Source: Thermoleophilia bacterium (lineage in GTDB: Bacteria; Actinomycetota; Thermoleophilia; UBA2241). Taken from it: a DNA stretch of 64,000 bases. The first letter of the stretch is position 1; each line of letters starts with the position of its first letter. Of this stretch, positions 52,103 to 59,981 are shown piece after piece. Made by a program: the position numbers and the translations under genes. Location of the stretch: contig JAWKKE010000001.1 in assembly GCA_041393415.1 (NCBI GenBank), positions 682,001 to 746,000 on the forward strand. The letters run 5' to 3'. The notes beneath the pieces were generated by a model, which was given only the letters and a program-made list of their open reading frames with translations, made no database searches and had not been told where the DNA came from.

Positions 52103-54203
52103 CGTCCCGAACGGCCGGAGCGGATACCTTGGCCGATCCCGCGCTCGCCTTCGAGTCGGGAGCCGCTGCTGACTCGGGAGCCGCGGACCACGGCGCCACC
52201 GGCGACGCAGACATGGCAGGCGACACCCCGGCGGGCGATGGACCGCCTGTAATCGGCGCTCCCTGAGGCGACGCACCTGCCGGCAGCGCCACCGTGAAGG
52301 CAGTGCCGACGCCGACGGCGCTCGACACGCTCACCGCACCGCCCATGGCCTCCGTGAGCTCCTTGACGATCGCCAGTCCGAGGCCGGTTCCCACCGGCCG
52401 GTCCGTGCCGTAGCGGCTGTAGAGATAGAAGCGTTCGAAGGCCCGCGGCAGGTCGTCACTGGTGAGACCGCGCCCCGTATCGGCGACCGTAATCGCGCCC
52501 GGCGCCGTAGTGATAGTCACCGTGCCCGGCGCCGGCGTGCAGCGCACGGCGTTCTCGATCAGATTGGATACGACCTGCAGCACGCGATCATGGTCGGCGA
52601 CAACGTTGCCCCGCACGCGAGTGTCGAGTAAGAGCGTCAGGCCCGCGTCGCGCGCCGTCGCCTCGTAGCGGCGCGCCACATCTTCCGCTACGGCCACCAG
52701 ATCGACCGGCTCGCTGCGCACCGTGAATGCGCTCTTGCGCATGCGGCCCGACTCCAGCAGGTCTCCCACAAGTCGCTCGAGACGTCTTGACTCGACACCG
52801 ATGACCGCCGCGCCCTCGTCCGGCGCCACAGTGCCGTCGCCGATGCCCTCGGCGTACCCACGGATGGAGGTGAGCGGCGTCTTGAGCTCGTGGCTCACCG
52901 ACAGAAGGAACGCCTGCTCCGTCTCCTGCGCCTTGGTCAGCTTAGCGTTCATGTCGTTGAACGACACAGCCAGATCGCGCAGCTCCCGCGAGCCTCGCGG
53001 CTTGACGGTCACGCCGGCTTCGCCTTCGGCGAGCCGGCTGCTCGCCTCCGCCAGCTTCTGCACCGGACCGACCACGCTGCGTGAGATGAGCCAGGCTCCA
53101 AGAAGGCCGACGACGATGATGAGCACCACCCCGACAACTGCGAGCTGGATAAGCCGGCCGGCAGGTGTCGGCGCGGTGTAGTAGGACGTGCCGGACCACT
53201 CGGGCACGAAATACCGCACCGTGTTGGAACCCACTCGCCAGGCGACGATCTCGGCCGACGCCGATCGACCAGGGCCGCTCGTGGTCCCGATAGCGTAGCC
53301 CTCGCGCTCAAGGCTCTTGATGGCCCACCGAGGCAGAGTGCTCGTGTCGCGAATCTGCGCGAGAGTCGCGAGCTGCGCCCCCTCGAGGTGACCCTGCTTC
53401 CCGTACATGGAGGCGATCGCGGACGAGAGCCGCGCGCGCTCAGCGGCCGAAAAACGGTCGGTCTGCCGCTGTACGGACGAGACCTCACGCGCGACCTCCG
53501 ACGCTTGGTAGCTCGCCTGTCCAACATACAGCGACGTCGCCGTGGACCAACTCTTGTAGAACGCCCAGACGCCGAAGAGCGCGAGGCACACCGAGGGAAT
53601 GAGTACGGCGATGGCGATCACGACGAAGGCGCGGGTGCGCAACGACGTGGGCTGACCCGGCCAGATCGCGCGGATCGTGAGAATCCCCGCAACGACCAAC
53701 CCCGCCAGCGTGATGAGGCTCACCGCGACCATGATCAGGCCGGCACTGACTCCGTAGCTGACGCCTAGAGACAAGAACACCGCGAAGAAGAGGACGGACG
53801 CGATCGCCAGGCCCGCCGCGGCGGCGACCCGCCTGCCGCGGAGCGGCCGCTCAGAGGAAGGGCCGCCTGAGGCAGAGAAAACGGCGTCACCCGCCACCGA
53901 GCGCGAGCGCCAGGCCAGGACTGCGACAGCGGCCGCGGAGGCCAGTCCCGCCATCGCGAGCAGCACCGAGCCGACCATCGCGACCTCCACGACGTTCCTG
54001 TCGACCATGAAGGTACCGAGCATGCTGCCGATCGAGAGCAGGAAGAACATCGTCAGCGGCACGGCGCAAGCAACGGCAGCGATGACGCCGGCCAGACCGA
54101 AGGTCGCCCAGCCACGGCGTGTCCGTGGAACTGCGGCCACGCCTACACCGCTCTGACCCGACGTGAACATAGTGGTGCCGGCCGTTTCGAGATCGCCGCT
54201 CAT
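52092..54203 (-). CDS. membrane sensor histidine kinase
   Basis: A 703-residue kinase. Four or more helices occupy the first 200 residues, then an extracellular sensor region (TDRFSAAERARLSSAIASMY through APTPAGRL in part), a last helix and a HAMP domain. The phosphoacceptor His is in SVSHELKTPLTSIRGYAEG. The ATPase has NLIENAVRC, TVADTGRGL and VGTGLGLAIVKE. The final 75 residues are a Pro/Ala/Ser-rich tail with repeated PAxS-like units and no known domain. The start overlaps the response regulator stop (ATGA), so they form a coupled pair. Signal unknown. Confidence 0.92.
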   Translation of the reverse strand: MSGDLETAGTTMFTSGQSGVGVAAVPRTRRGWATFGLAGVIAAVACAVPLTMFFLLSIGSMLGTFMVDRNVVEVAMVGSVLLAMAGLASAAAVAVLAWRSRSVAGDAVFSASGGPSSERPLRGRRVAAAAGLAIASVLFFAVFLSLGVSYGVSAGLIMVAVSLITLAGLVVAGILTIRAIWPGQPTSLRTRAFVVIAIAVLIPSVCLALFGVWAFYKSWSTATSLYVGQASYQASEVAREVSSVQRQTDRFSAAERARLSSAIASMYGKQGHLEGAQLATLAQIRDTSTLPRWAIKSLEREGYAIGTTSGPGRSASAEIVAWRVGSNTVRYFVPEWSGTSYYTAPTPAGRLIQLAVVGVVLIIVVGLLGAWLISRSVVGPVQKLAEASSRLAEGEAGVTVKPRGSRELRDLAVSFNDMNAKLTKAQETEQAFLLSVSHELKTPLTSIRGYAEGIGDGTVAPDEGAAVIGVESRRLERLVGDLLESGRMRKSAFTVRSEPVDLVAVAEDVARRYEATARDAGLTLLLDTRVRGNVVADHDRVLQVVSNLIENAVRCTPAPGTVTITTAPGAITVADTGRGLTSDDLPRAFERFYLYSRYGTDRPVGTGLGLAIVKELTEAMGGAVSVSSAVGVGTAFTVALPAGASPQGAPITGGPSPAGVSPAMSASPVAPWSAAPESAAAPDSKASAGSAKVSAPAVRDDAS

Positions 54204-54868
54204 GACCGCACCAACTTGTAGCCGACGCCGCGCAACGTCTTGATCGTCAGCGCACCGTCCAGCTTGGCGCGAAGCTGCGCCACGTGCTGGTCGACAGTTC
54301 GGGTGCCGCCCGGGAACTCGAGGCCCCAGACCTGCTCAAGTAGTTGCTCGCGCGAGAGGGCGAACCCTGGATGCTCGAGGAAGCAGGCGAGCAAGTCGAA
54401 CTCTTTCATCGTAAGGTCGAGTGCGACGTCCGAAGATGTAGCCTCGCGGGCGCCACGCCGCAGCTCCACGCCGCCGAGACTGAGGACATCGCTCGGCGGG
54501 CGTGGCTGCGTGCGCCGCAGCACCGCCTTGACGCGCGCGACGAGCTCACGCGGGCTGAACGGCTTGGGCACGTAGTCGTCGGCGCCCAGCTCGAGTCCGA
54601 GCACGCGATCGACCTCTTCGTCGCGCGCCGTGAGCATGATCACCGGCGTCTCGCCACCCGCGCGCACGCGCCGGCAGACCTCGAACCCGTCGATGCCGGG
54701 CAGACCCACATCGAGAACAACGAGTCCCGGATGCTGCCGTTCCATCTCCGCAAGACCGTCCTCGCCGCTGCGCACCCAGACGACGCGATACCCATCGCGC
54801 TCAAGGTACGTCTTCACCAAGTAGCCGATGTTACGGTCGTCCTCGACGATGAGGATGCAGGTGCTCAT
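54200..54868 (-). CDS. OmpR/PhoB-family response regulator
   Basis: A 222-residue regulator. The receiver has ILIVEDDRNIG (acidic pocket), LVVLDVGLPGIDG (phosphoacceptor Asp) and DYVPKPFSPRELVARV (conserved Lys). The winged-helix effector ends RTVDQHVAQLRAKL then IKTLRGVGYKLV. I start at the ATG at 54868, which gives the normal MSTCILIVEDD opening and has GAGGGCGC upstream; earlier in-frame ATGs would add up to 41 untypical residues. It is the first gene of the RR-HK-amidase operon. Confidence 0.94.
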   Translation of the reverse strand: MSTCILIVEDDRNIGYLVKTYLERDGYRVVWVRSGEDGLAEMERQHPGLVVLDVGLPGIDGFEVCRRVRAGGETPVIMLTARDEEVDRVLGLELGADDYVPKPFSPRELVARVKAVLRRTQPRPPSDVLSLGGVELRRGAREATSSDVALDLTMKEFDLLACFLEHPGFALSREQLLEQVWGLEFPGGTRTVDQHVAQLRAKLDGALTIKTLRGVGYKLVRS

Positions 54869-55121
54869 GCGCCCTCGCATGGTATCAAGCCGCCTCGACA
54901 TGCGGACGGCGGCCGGCGCCTCGATCATGATGACCTCCCCAGTTGCCTTGAGAGCATCATCAGGGCCGCCGGTCAGGTACGTGCGGCTCAAGTGTCAAGC
55001 GCACGTAAAGCCGATCGAGGCTCAATGCCTGAGACGGCGTGACGCGATCACCACGTCCGGACACGTCTGCGGGATCTGCGTCGTCTGCCCCGAATGTCGG
55101 TCGGCCCCAGGGGATGAGCCG

Positions 55122-56048
55122 TCAGACGAGACACGCGCCGCTCATGTCGGCAGCGGGTGAAACCATATCTCGGGTGACTTCGGACAGCGCCGCAATGTGC
55201 GCCGGCGTAGTCCCGCAGCAGCCACCGATGATCTGTGCACCCAGCCGCACGAGTTCCAGTGCGGCGGCCGCGAAGTGCTCGGGCGTTTCATCGTAGGCGA
55301 CCAGATCACCGTCGACACGAGGCTGCCCGGCGTTGGGCTGAGCGCAGGTCGCGCCGCCATTCAACGCGGCGAGGAGCGGTACCAGGCCGCGGTAGTCGCT
55401 GGCCGTGACTTCACAGTTGCAGCCGACCAGCGTCGCTCCAGCCTCGCGGAGCGTGCTCACGGCCGTCTGCGGATCTACTCCCATCATCGTTCGGTAGCCT
55501 CGGGGGCCCTCACGAAACGCCATGCTGACGAGCACCGGAATGCTCCTGCTCACCTCCCGAGCGGCCGCGACCGCGAGAGCCGCTTCGTCGAGGTCGAACA
55601 TCGTTTCAATGTTGATCACGTCGACGCCGCCGCGCACCAGCGCACGCGCTTGCTCAACGAAGGCAGCGTGGATGGCCGCCGGCTGAGCGTCGCCAAGCGG
55701 AGCGCGCAGCTTGCCGCAGGGACCCATATTGCCGGCGATTAGGCGACTCGGGTACTCGCGGTCGCGCAGAGTCACGGCGATGCGCGCCGCCGCGAAGTTG
55801 ATCCTGCCCGCGCTGCCCTCAAGCCCGAACGCGTCCAGCCTCAGACCACTCGCCCCAAATGAGTTCGTATTCACGATGTGAGATCCGGCAGCGAAGTAGT
55901 CGCGGTGAATCTCCTCCACCACGCCTTGGTGACTGAGGTTCCATTCCTCCGGGCACTCGCCCGGCCCGAGTCCGCGACGCATGAGCTCTGTGCCCATCGC
56001 TCCGTCAAGCAGCCAGGGACGCATGGCGGAAAACAAAATGGGAGGCAT
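55122..56048 (-). CDS. homocysteine S-methyltransferase-domain protein
   Basis: A 308-residue zinc-type methyltransferase domain (PF02574). LLDGAMGTELMRRG opens it, and NTNSFGAS, LIAGNMGPCG and FDLDEAALAV follow. The zinc cysteines are in VGCNCE (Cys212) and GGCCGTTP (Cys277, Cys278). Alone, such a domain methylates homocysteine from S-methylmethionine or SAM; fused in MetH, it uses methylcobalamin. Position behind cobO and a cobalamin riboswitch suggests it may work with a separate corrinoid protein, but none is present here. AAAGGAGAGG precedes the ATG. A 9-bp hairpin sits in the 81-base gap after cobO. Confidence 0.88.
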   Translation of the reverse strand: MPPILFSAMRPWLLDGAMGTELMRRGLGPGECPEEWNLSHQGVVEEIHRDYFAAGSHIVNTNSFGASGLRLDAFGLEGSAGRINFAAARIAVTLRDREYPSRLIAGNMGPCGKLRAPLGDAQPAAIHAAFVEQARALVRGGVDVINIETMFDLDEAALAVAAAREVSRSIPVLVSMAFREGPRGYRTMMGVDPQTAVSTLREAGATLVGCNCEVTASDYRGLVPLLAALNGGATCAQPNAGQPRVDGDLVAYDETPEHFAAAALELVRLGAQIIGGCCGTTPAHIAALSEVTRDMVSPAADMSGACLV

Positions 56049-56076
56049 GGTCCTCTCCTTTCAGTGCGATCCGGGC

Positions 56077-56098
56077 CGAGTAGCCGGAGGGCTACTCG
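56077..56098 (-). terminator. 9-bp hairpin between cobO and the methyltransferase gene
   Basis: CGAGTAGCC / GGCTACTCG with a 4-base loop, in the cobO-methyltransferase gap. No T tract follows. It could attenuate read-through or stabilise one mRNA half. Confidence 0.4.
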
Positions 56099-56129
56099 TA
56101 GCATGAGCAGCACGACGGGGGGGTGACGC

Positions 56130-56699
56130 TCAGTACTCGATGCCCGGCCGTGAGCCTACGCCTGCGCGGTAGTAATGCTTGACCTCCCGCATCTCCGTCA
56201 CCAGATCGGCGCGGTCGAGGAGGCAGGCAGGAGCGTCACGACCGGTCAACACCATCTCGACACACTCCGGCCGGGCGTCGATGAGCGCGAGGACCTCGTC
56301 GATGGAGAGCAGACCAGCGGCGCTCGCGACGTCGATCTCATCGAGCACGACGAGGTCGTAGTCCTCCAGCATCACAGCCTGAGAGCATCTGGCGAAAGCC
56401 TTCGCGACACCTGCTTCATGAGCGTGCCGTCGACTCGCGCTTGAGCCGAGGAAGAAGTCCTCGCAGCCGAACTGCTCCAGAGTGATCAGCGGGTGCCCGG
56501 CGAGCTCACGATGCTCCCCGCACTCCCTGCCCTTGAGAAACTGGCCGATGTACACGCGGTGACCATGACCGGCGGCGCGCACGGCCAGACCCAATGCCGC
56601 CGTTGTCTTGCCCTTACCCCAGCCCGTGTAGACCTGGATGTAGCCGTGGCGAGCACAGGATTCGCTCGCCAGCGACGATGTCGATGCCCCTGTGTTCAT
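56130..56699 (-). CDS. cobO: cob(I)yrinic acid a,c-diamide adenosyltransferase
   Basis: Adenosylates cob(I)yrinate diamide or cobinamide/cobalamin using ATP, a step in making coenzyme B12. The 189-residue CobA/CobO/BtuR-type protein has the P-loop TGWGKGKTTAALGLA at residues 25-39, VYIGQFLKG, DLVVLDEIDVAS and LVTEMREVKHYYRAG near the end. The ATG at 56699 follows AGGAGGACGG; the longer upstream frame is not needed. A cobalamin riboswitch ends about 155 bases upstream and a strong promoter lies beyond it. No other corrinoid gene is in the window, so it may serve salvage. Confidence 0.95.
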   Translation of the reverse strand: MNTGASTSSLASESCARHGYIQVYTGWGKGKTTAALGLAVRAAGHGHRVYIGQFLKGRECGEHRELAGHPLITLEQFGCEDFFLGSSASRRHAHEAGVAKAFARCSQAVMLEDYDLVVLDEIDVASAAGLLSIDEVLALIDARPECVEMVLTGRDAPACLLDRADLVTEMREVKHYYRAGVGSRPGIEY

Positions 56700-56854
56700 C
56701 CGTCCTCCTCTTCCGACGCGGCATACGCGTCGTGAGCTCGCTGCCCGGCGCACACCCTCCGTCAACATAGATGACGGAGGTGGCCAGAGAGGTCCGGTGT
56801 CTCGAGGACATCAGGACCGCCCATCCGCGTGGGCAGCACCACAGACGACTGTTG

Positions 56855-57028
56855 CTCGAGTCTTCTGGCTTCCGGCCGTTCTACAGATCGCTGACCACCT
56901 TCCCAGGCACACGTGCCCAGTGGCTCTCTCAACAGGAAGAGAGATAGCAGCGATCCAAACCGGTTACAGCGGCGGGACCGCGCCGGAATCTCACCGGCTT
57001 CCTCGGGGCGCAACAGCCGCGCCTCACT
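56855..57028 (-). promoter_or_regulatory. cobalamin (B12) riboswitch
   Basis: Read on the minus strand in order: GGAAGCCGGTGAGATTCCGG then CGCGGTCCCGCCGCTGTAAC (57002-56963), CCACTGG (56924-56918) and TGGGAAGGTGG (56905-56895), then GAAGCCAGAAGAC (56872-56860). These are the conserved blocks of the cobalamin aptamer, including the CCGCTGTAAC B12-box-type core and the terminal AGCCAGAAGAC. About 155 bases follow before cobO. I see no T-rich terminator there, so control may be at translation or by a GC-rich terminator. The exact 5' and 3' limits are approximate. Confidence 0.92.
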
Positions 57029-57044
57029 TGATAACCATTCTCAA
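57028..57044. promoter_or_regulatory. Fur/Zur-like metal-regulator box at the cobO transcription start
   Basis: TTGATAACCATTCTCAA. The inner 15 bases match the Fur-family consensus TGATAATCATTATCA at 13 of 15 positions. It overlaps the end of the -10 box and the predicted start site, the position expected of a repressor site. Whether Fur, Zur or another family member binds cannot be told by eye. Confidence 0.5.
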
Positions 57045-57071
57045 TGTATGCGCAGTGGAGAACGTTGTCAA
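57043..57071 (-). promoter_or_regulatory. strong sigma-70-type promoter for the riboswitch-cobO transcript
   Basis: On the minus strand TTGACA (57071-57066), a 17-base spacer and TACATT (57048-57043). Transcription would start near 57036, immediately upstream of the riboswitch aptamer. This is the best consensus promoter I found in the window. Confidence 0.7.
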
Positions 57072-57259
57072 GCGCGGCCGCGCCGCCTCCCGACTCACTC
57101 TTCCCCGTAGACAGCCAGGCGACGAATCACGTAGCGGCGATTCGATCGCAGAAAGGGCAGCCATATTCAGCATCCATCACGCTGCCGCACCCTCACACCT
57201 GCGCCGAACACTCTCCGGTCCACGCCGCCAATGTACGGCTCCCCGGCTGAGCGCAGTGG

Positions 57260-59107
57260 CTATCGCACCGTCACATAGTCATAACGCGCGGACCACTTCG
57301 CACGATGCTGAGAGCACGCTGGGTGGTAGGCGCGCAGGCGCCACTTGCCCTTGTAGGGCGGCTTCACCGAGGCCACGTACTTGGTGTAGGTGGAGTAGTT
57401 GTAGGCCTTCGCCTTGACGAATCCGTAGCTCTTCCAGATGCCGCCGACGTAGCGGTACTTGTAGATGCGCACGGGGTAGGTGCCGGCGGTGTGACGCGGC
57501 TTGAGGTAGCCGTAGACGCTCTTCGCCTTGTTCGCGTACATCGTTGCCGGAGCAACGGGGTTGCCCACGGTCACGTCTTTGACCGTGATGTTGTCGTAGC
57601 CGCTCGACGCGGAGAGGTACTCGCCGGTCGCGGGGCAGTAGGCACGCACCCGCCAAGAGCCGGTCGATGTGAGCTTCACCGACGCCGCGTATTTGCTGTA
57701 ACTCGAGTAGTCGCTCACCTTGGCGCTCACCGAACTCTGCAGCACCCAAGCGCCTGAACTGTTCTTCTTGTAGAGCTGCAGTTGCACAGGGTTGGTGCCG
57801 GCAGTGTGGCGAGGCTTGAGGTAGCCATAGATGGTCTTCGCCTTGCTGTGATACATCACTGAAGGCGCCACGGGAGTGGTGACGGTGCGAGGCAGCAACA
57901 CGACCTTCTGGAGGAACACGCTGACCGAGTCTCCATTCCAATTCGCCGTCACCAGGTCGGATGCGCCATCGCCGTTCAGGTCGCCCGCAGCAATCTCGCA
58001 CGGCGTCTCGCCCGCGTTGAACGATGTCTGGCCACCGAGTGTGCCGTCACCGTCTCCGAGGCGGACGAGCACAGCGCTGTAGTCCTCGACATAGAAGGGG
58101 TAGTAGATCCTGCCATTGGCGGAAGCCGCTACATCCTGCTTGCCGTCCCCGTCGAGGTCGACGACGACCACAGAACGCGGAGAGAGATAGACGTCGCCCA
58201 TCTCATAGTCGACCTTCGCAGCGAAGTCGCCGTTGCCGTCGCCCAACAGCACACTGACGGTCTTGTCGCCGCGATTGGCCGAGACCAGATCGTCACTCTC
58301 GTCGCCGTTCAGATCACCGGCGGCAACGGCGCAAGGATATGCCCCGGTCGTAAGATCGCGTCTGGAGCCGAAGCCCCCGGCGCCGTCACCGAGGAGCACG
58401 CTAAGGGTCGCCCCGACCGTCGACCAGGTGCCGCTATTGGCAGTTGCCAAGTCAAGACGACCATCGTGATTGAAGTCGGCGACCACAACCTGCCGCGGCT
58501 GATCGCCGACGGCGAAGTCGGCCCTGGAAGCAAAGGCACCGCTCCCATTGCCGAGGAGTATGCTCACAGAGTTGCCCGGCGCATCCGTAACGCCGTCTCC
58601 CTCGGCTCCGTTTGCCGTGACAACGTCGAGGTGGCCATCGTTGTCGACGTCCGCCACGACCACCGAGCAGCAACCCAACCCCGCGACGAAGTCAGTTGGA
58701 GCAGAGAGCCCGCCGCTTCCGTCGCCGAGGAGAACACTCACGCTGCCCGCCCACTCGTCCCCGCCATCGTTGGCGGTGACCACGTCAAGACGGCCGTCCT
58801 CGTTGACATCGCCCACCGCAACCGCGAGTGGACCGTTCCCGGTCGTGAAATCGCTCTTGGCGGCGAAGGCGCCGGCACCGCCGCCGAGCAGCACACTGAC
58901 GGAGTTGGGGTAGCCGTTGTTCGCCGTCACCAGATCGGGCTCCCCATCACCGTTGAGATCACCCACAGCGACGCCTGCCGGAAGAGCCCCAGTGTCGAAG
59001 TCGGTGCGATCAAAACCGGCCGCTTGCGCGCCCACCGCACCGGCCGCACTCACAAGGCCTAGGAAACAGAACGGAATGCAGAACAGAATGGCCAATCGCG
59101 CTCTCAT
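57260..59107 (-). CDS. secreted FG-GAP/VCBS repeat protein with two C-terminal beta modules
   Basis: A 615-residue exported protein. The signal peptide covers about residues 1-30 (LAILFCIPFCFLGLVSAAGA). Seven FG-GAP-type repeats follow, each with a calcium-binding-like turn such as VGDLNGDGEPDLVTAN or VADVDNDGHLDVVTAN, suggesting a beta-propeller. Residues from about 395 hold two copies of a roughly 95-residue module that share YGYLKPRHTAGT and end in ITV/VTV strands. They look like cell-wall or Ig-like anchoring modules. The ATG at 59107 has GGAGG 6 bases upstream. The downstream gap 57072-57259 shows nothing. Confidence 0.85.
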   Translation of the reverse strand: MRARLAILFCIPFCFLGLVSAAGAVGAQAAGFDRTDFDTGALPAGVAVGDLNGDGEPDLVTANNGYPNSVSVLLGGGAGAFAAKSDFTTGNGPLAVAVGDVNEDGRLDVVTANDGGDEWAGSVSVLLGDGSGGLSAPTDFVAGLGCCSVVVADVDNDGHLDVVTANGAEGDGVTDAPGNSVSILLGNGSGAFASRADFAVGDQPRQVVVADFNHDGRLDLATANSGTWSTVGATLSVLLGDGAGGFGSRRDLTTGAYPCAVAAGDLNGDESDDLVSANRGDKTVSVLLGDGNGDFAAKVDYEMGDVYLSPRSVVVVDLDGDGKQDVAASANGRIYYPFYVEDYSAVLVRLGDGDGTLGGQTSFNAGETPCEIAAGDLNGDGASDLVTANWNGDSVSVFLQKVVLLPRTVTTPVAPSVMYHSKAKTIYGYLKPRHTAGTNPVQLQLYKKNSSGAWVLQSSVSAKVSDYSSYSKYAASVKLTSTGSWRVRAYCPATGEYLSASSGYDNITVKDVTVGNPVAPATMYANKAKSVYGYLKPRHTAGTYPVRIYKYRYVGGIWKSYGFVKAKAYNYSTYTKYVASVKPPYKGKWRLRAYHPACSQHRAKWSARYDYVTVR

Positions 59108-59309
59108 CGTGCGCCTCCCCACAGGCGTACTCCAGCCGGCTGAGCAAGCCGACCCTCTGATTAAGAGTCTACAGCGCTCACAGAGCGCGGCAGCGGGTGC
59201 ACTGTTAAGATGCTACGCGCCTGCGGGGCCCGACTCACGGCGATGGCGACCCGCGCGGCTTCGGCACATACCTGACGCTGCGCACCCTAGCCACACAACT
59301 GAGCGCCGA

Positions 59310-59981
59310 CTACAACTCGATCAGGTTCTCGCGTATGGCCAGTTTCGTCATCTCGGTGACGGAGTCAACGCCGAGCTTAGCCATGATGTGGTACTTGTGC
59401 GATTCCACGGTCTTCGGACTGATGTAGAGCTCCTGGGCGATGTCCTTGACCGCCATTCCATCGGCAAGCAGCTGAAACACCTGGCGCTCACGCCTGCTCA
59501 GCGCCTCGAGTATGTCAGAGCGCTCATGACCGAGCCCCGCCTCGTCCCCACGAAGGTGCTCACTCAAGACCTTTGGCGCCTCGGTGCTGAAGTAGGTGCC
59601 ACCCGAGCGCACAGCATCCAGAGCGAGCACGAGGTCTGCAAGCGGATCCTGTTTCAGCACGTAGCCGTCGATGCCGGCACGAAACAACTCGAGCACGTAC
59701 TCCTTGTCCGAGAACATCGTGTAGATGACGATGCGCACTTCCGGAAGATGCCGCTTGATCTCCTTGGTCGCCTCCACGCCGTTCATGCCCGGCATGGAGA
59801 CATCCATCACGACTATGTCGGGACGAAGTAGCGTGGACTTGGCGACAGCCTGACGACCACTGGTCGCCTTTCCCACGACCTCGAAGCCAGTCAGACTCTC
59901 GAGAGCGCTCTGCAAGCCTTCGAGCACGATGTCATGATCGTCTGCAAGTAGAACGCGACAGGTCTGACTCGAGTTCTCCAT
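59310..59981 (-). CDS. NarL/LuxR-family response regulator
   Basis: A 223-residue regulator. The receiver has VLLADDHDIVLEGL, DIVVMDVSMPGMNG (phosphoacceptor Asp) and GYVLKQDP with the conserved Lys. The LuxR helix-turn-helix is LSRRERQVFQLLADG through AQELYISPKTVESHKYHI. The ATG at 59981 shares one base with the kinase stop (TGATG), so the pair is coupled. It is the last gene of the leftward run that begins with the permease at the window edge and may control it. Confidence 0.94.
   Translation of the reverse strand: MENSSQTCRVLLADDHDIVLEGLQSALESLTGFEVVGKATSGRQAVAKSTLLRPDIVVMDVSMPGMNGVEATKEIKRHLPEVRIVIYTMFSDKEYVLELFRAGIDGYVLKQDPLADLVLALDAVRSGGTYFSTEAPKVLSEHLRGDEAGLGHERSDILEALSRRERQVFQLLADGMAVKDIAQELYISPKTVESHKYHIMAKLGVDSVTEMTKLAIRENLIEL

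Noticed and set aside
56071..56129. Second riboswitch between cobO and the methyltransferase gene
   Set aside because: Only a simple 9-bp hairpin is present; none of the conserved aptamer blocks recur.
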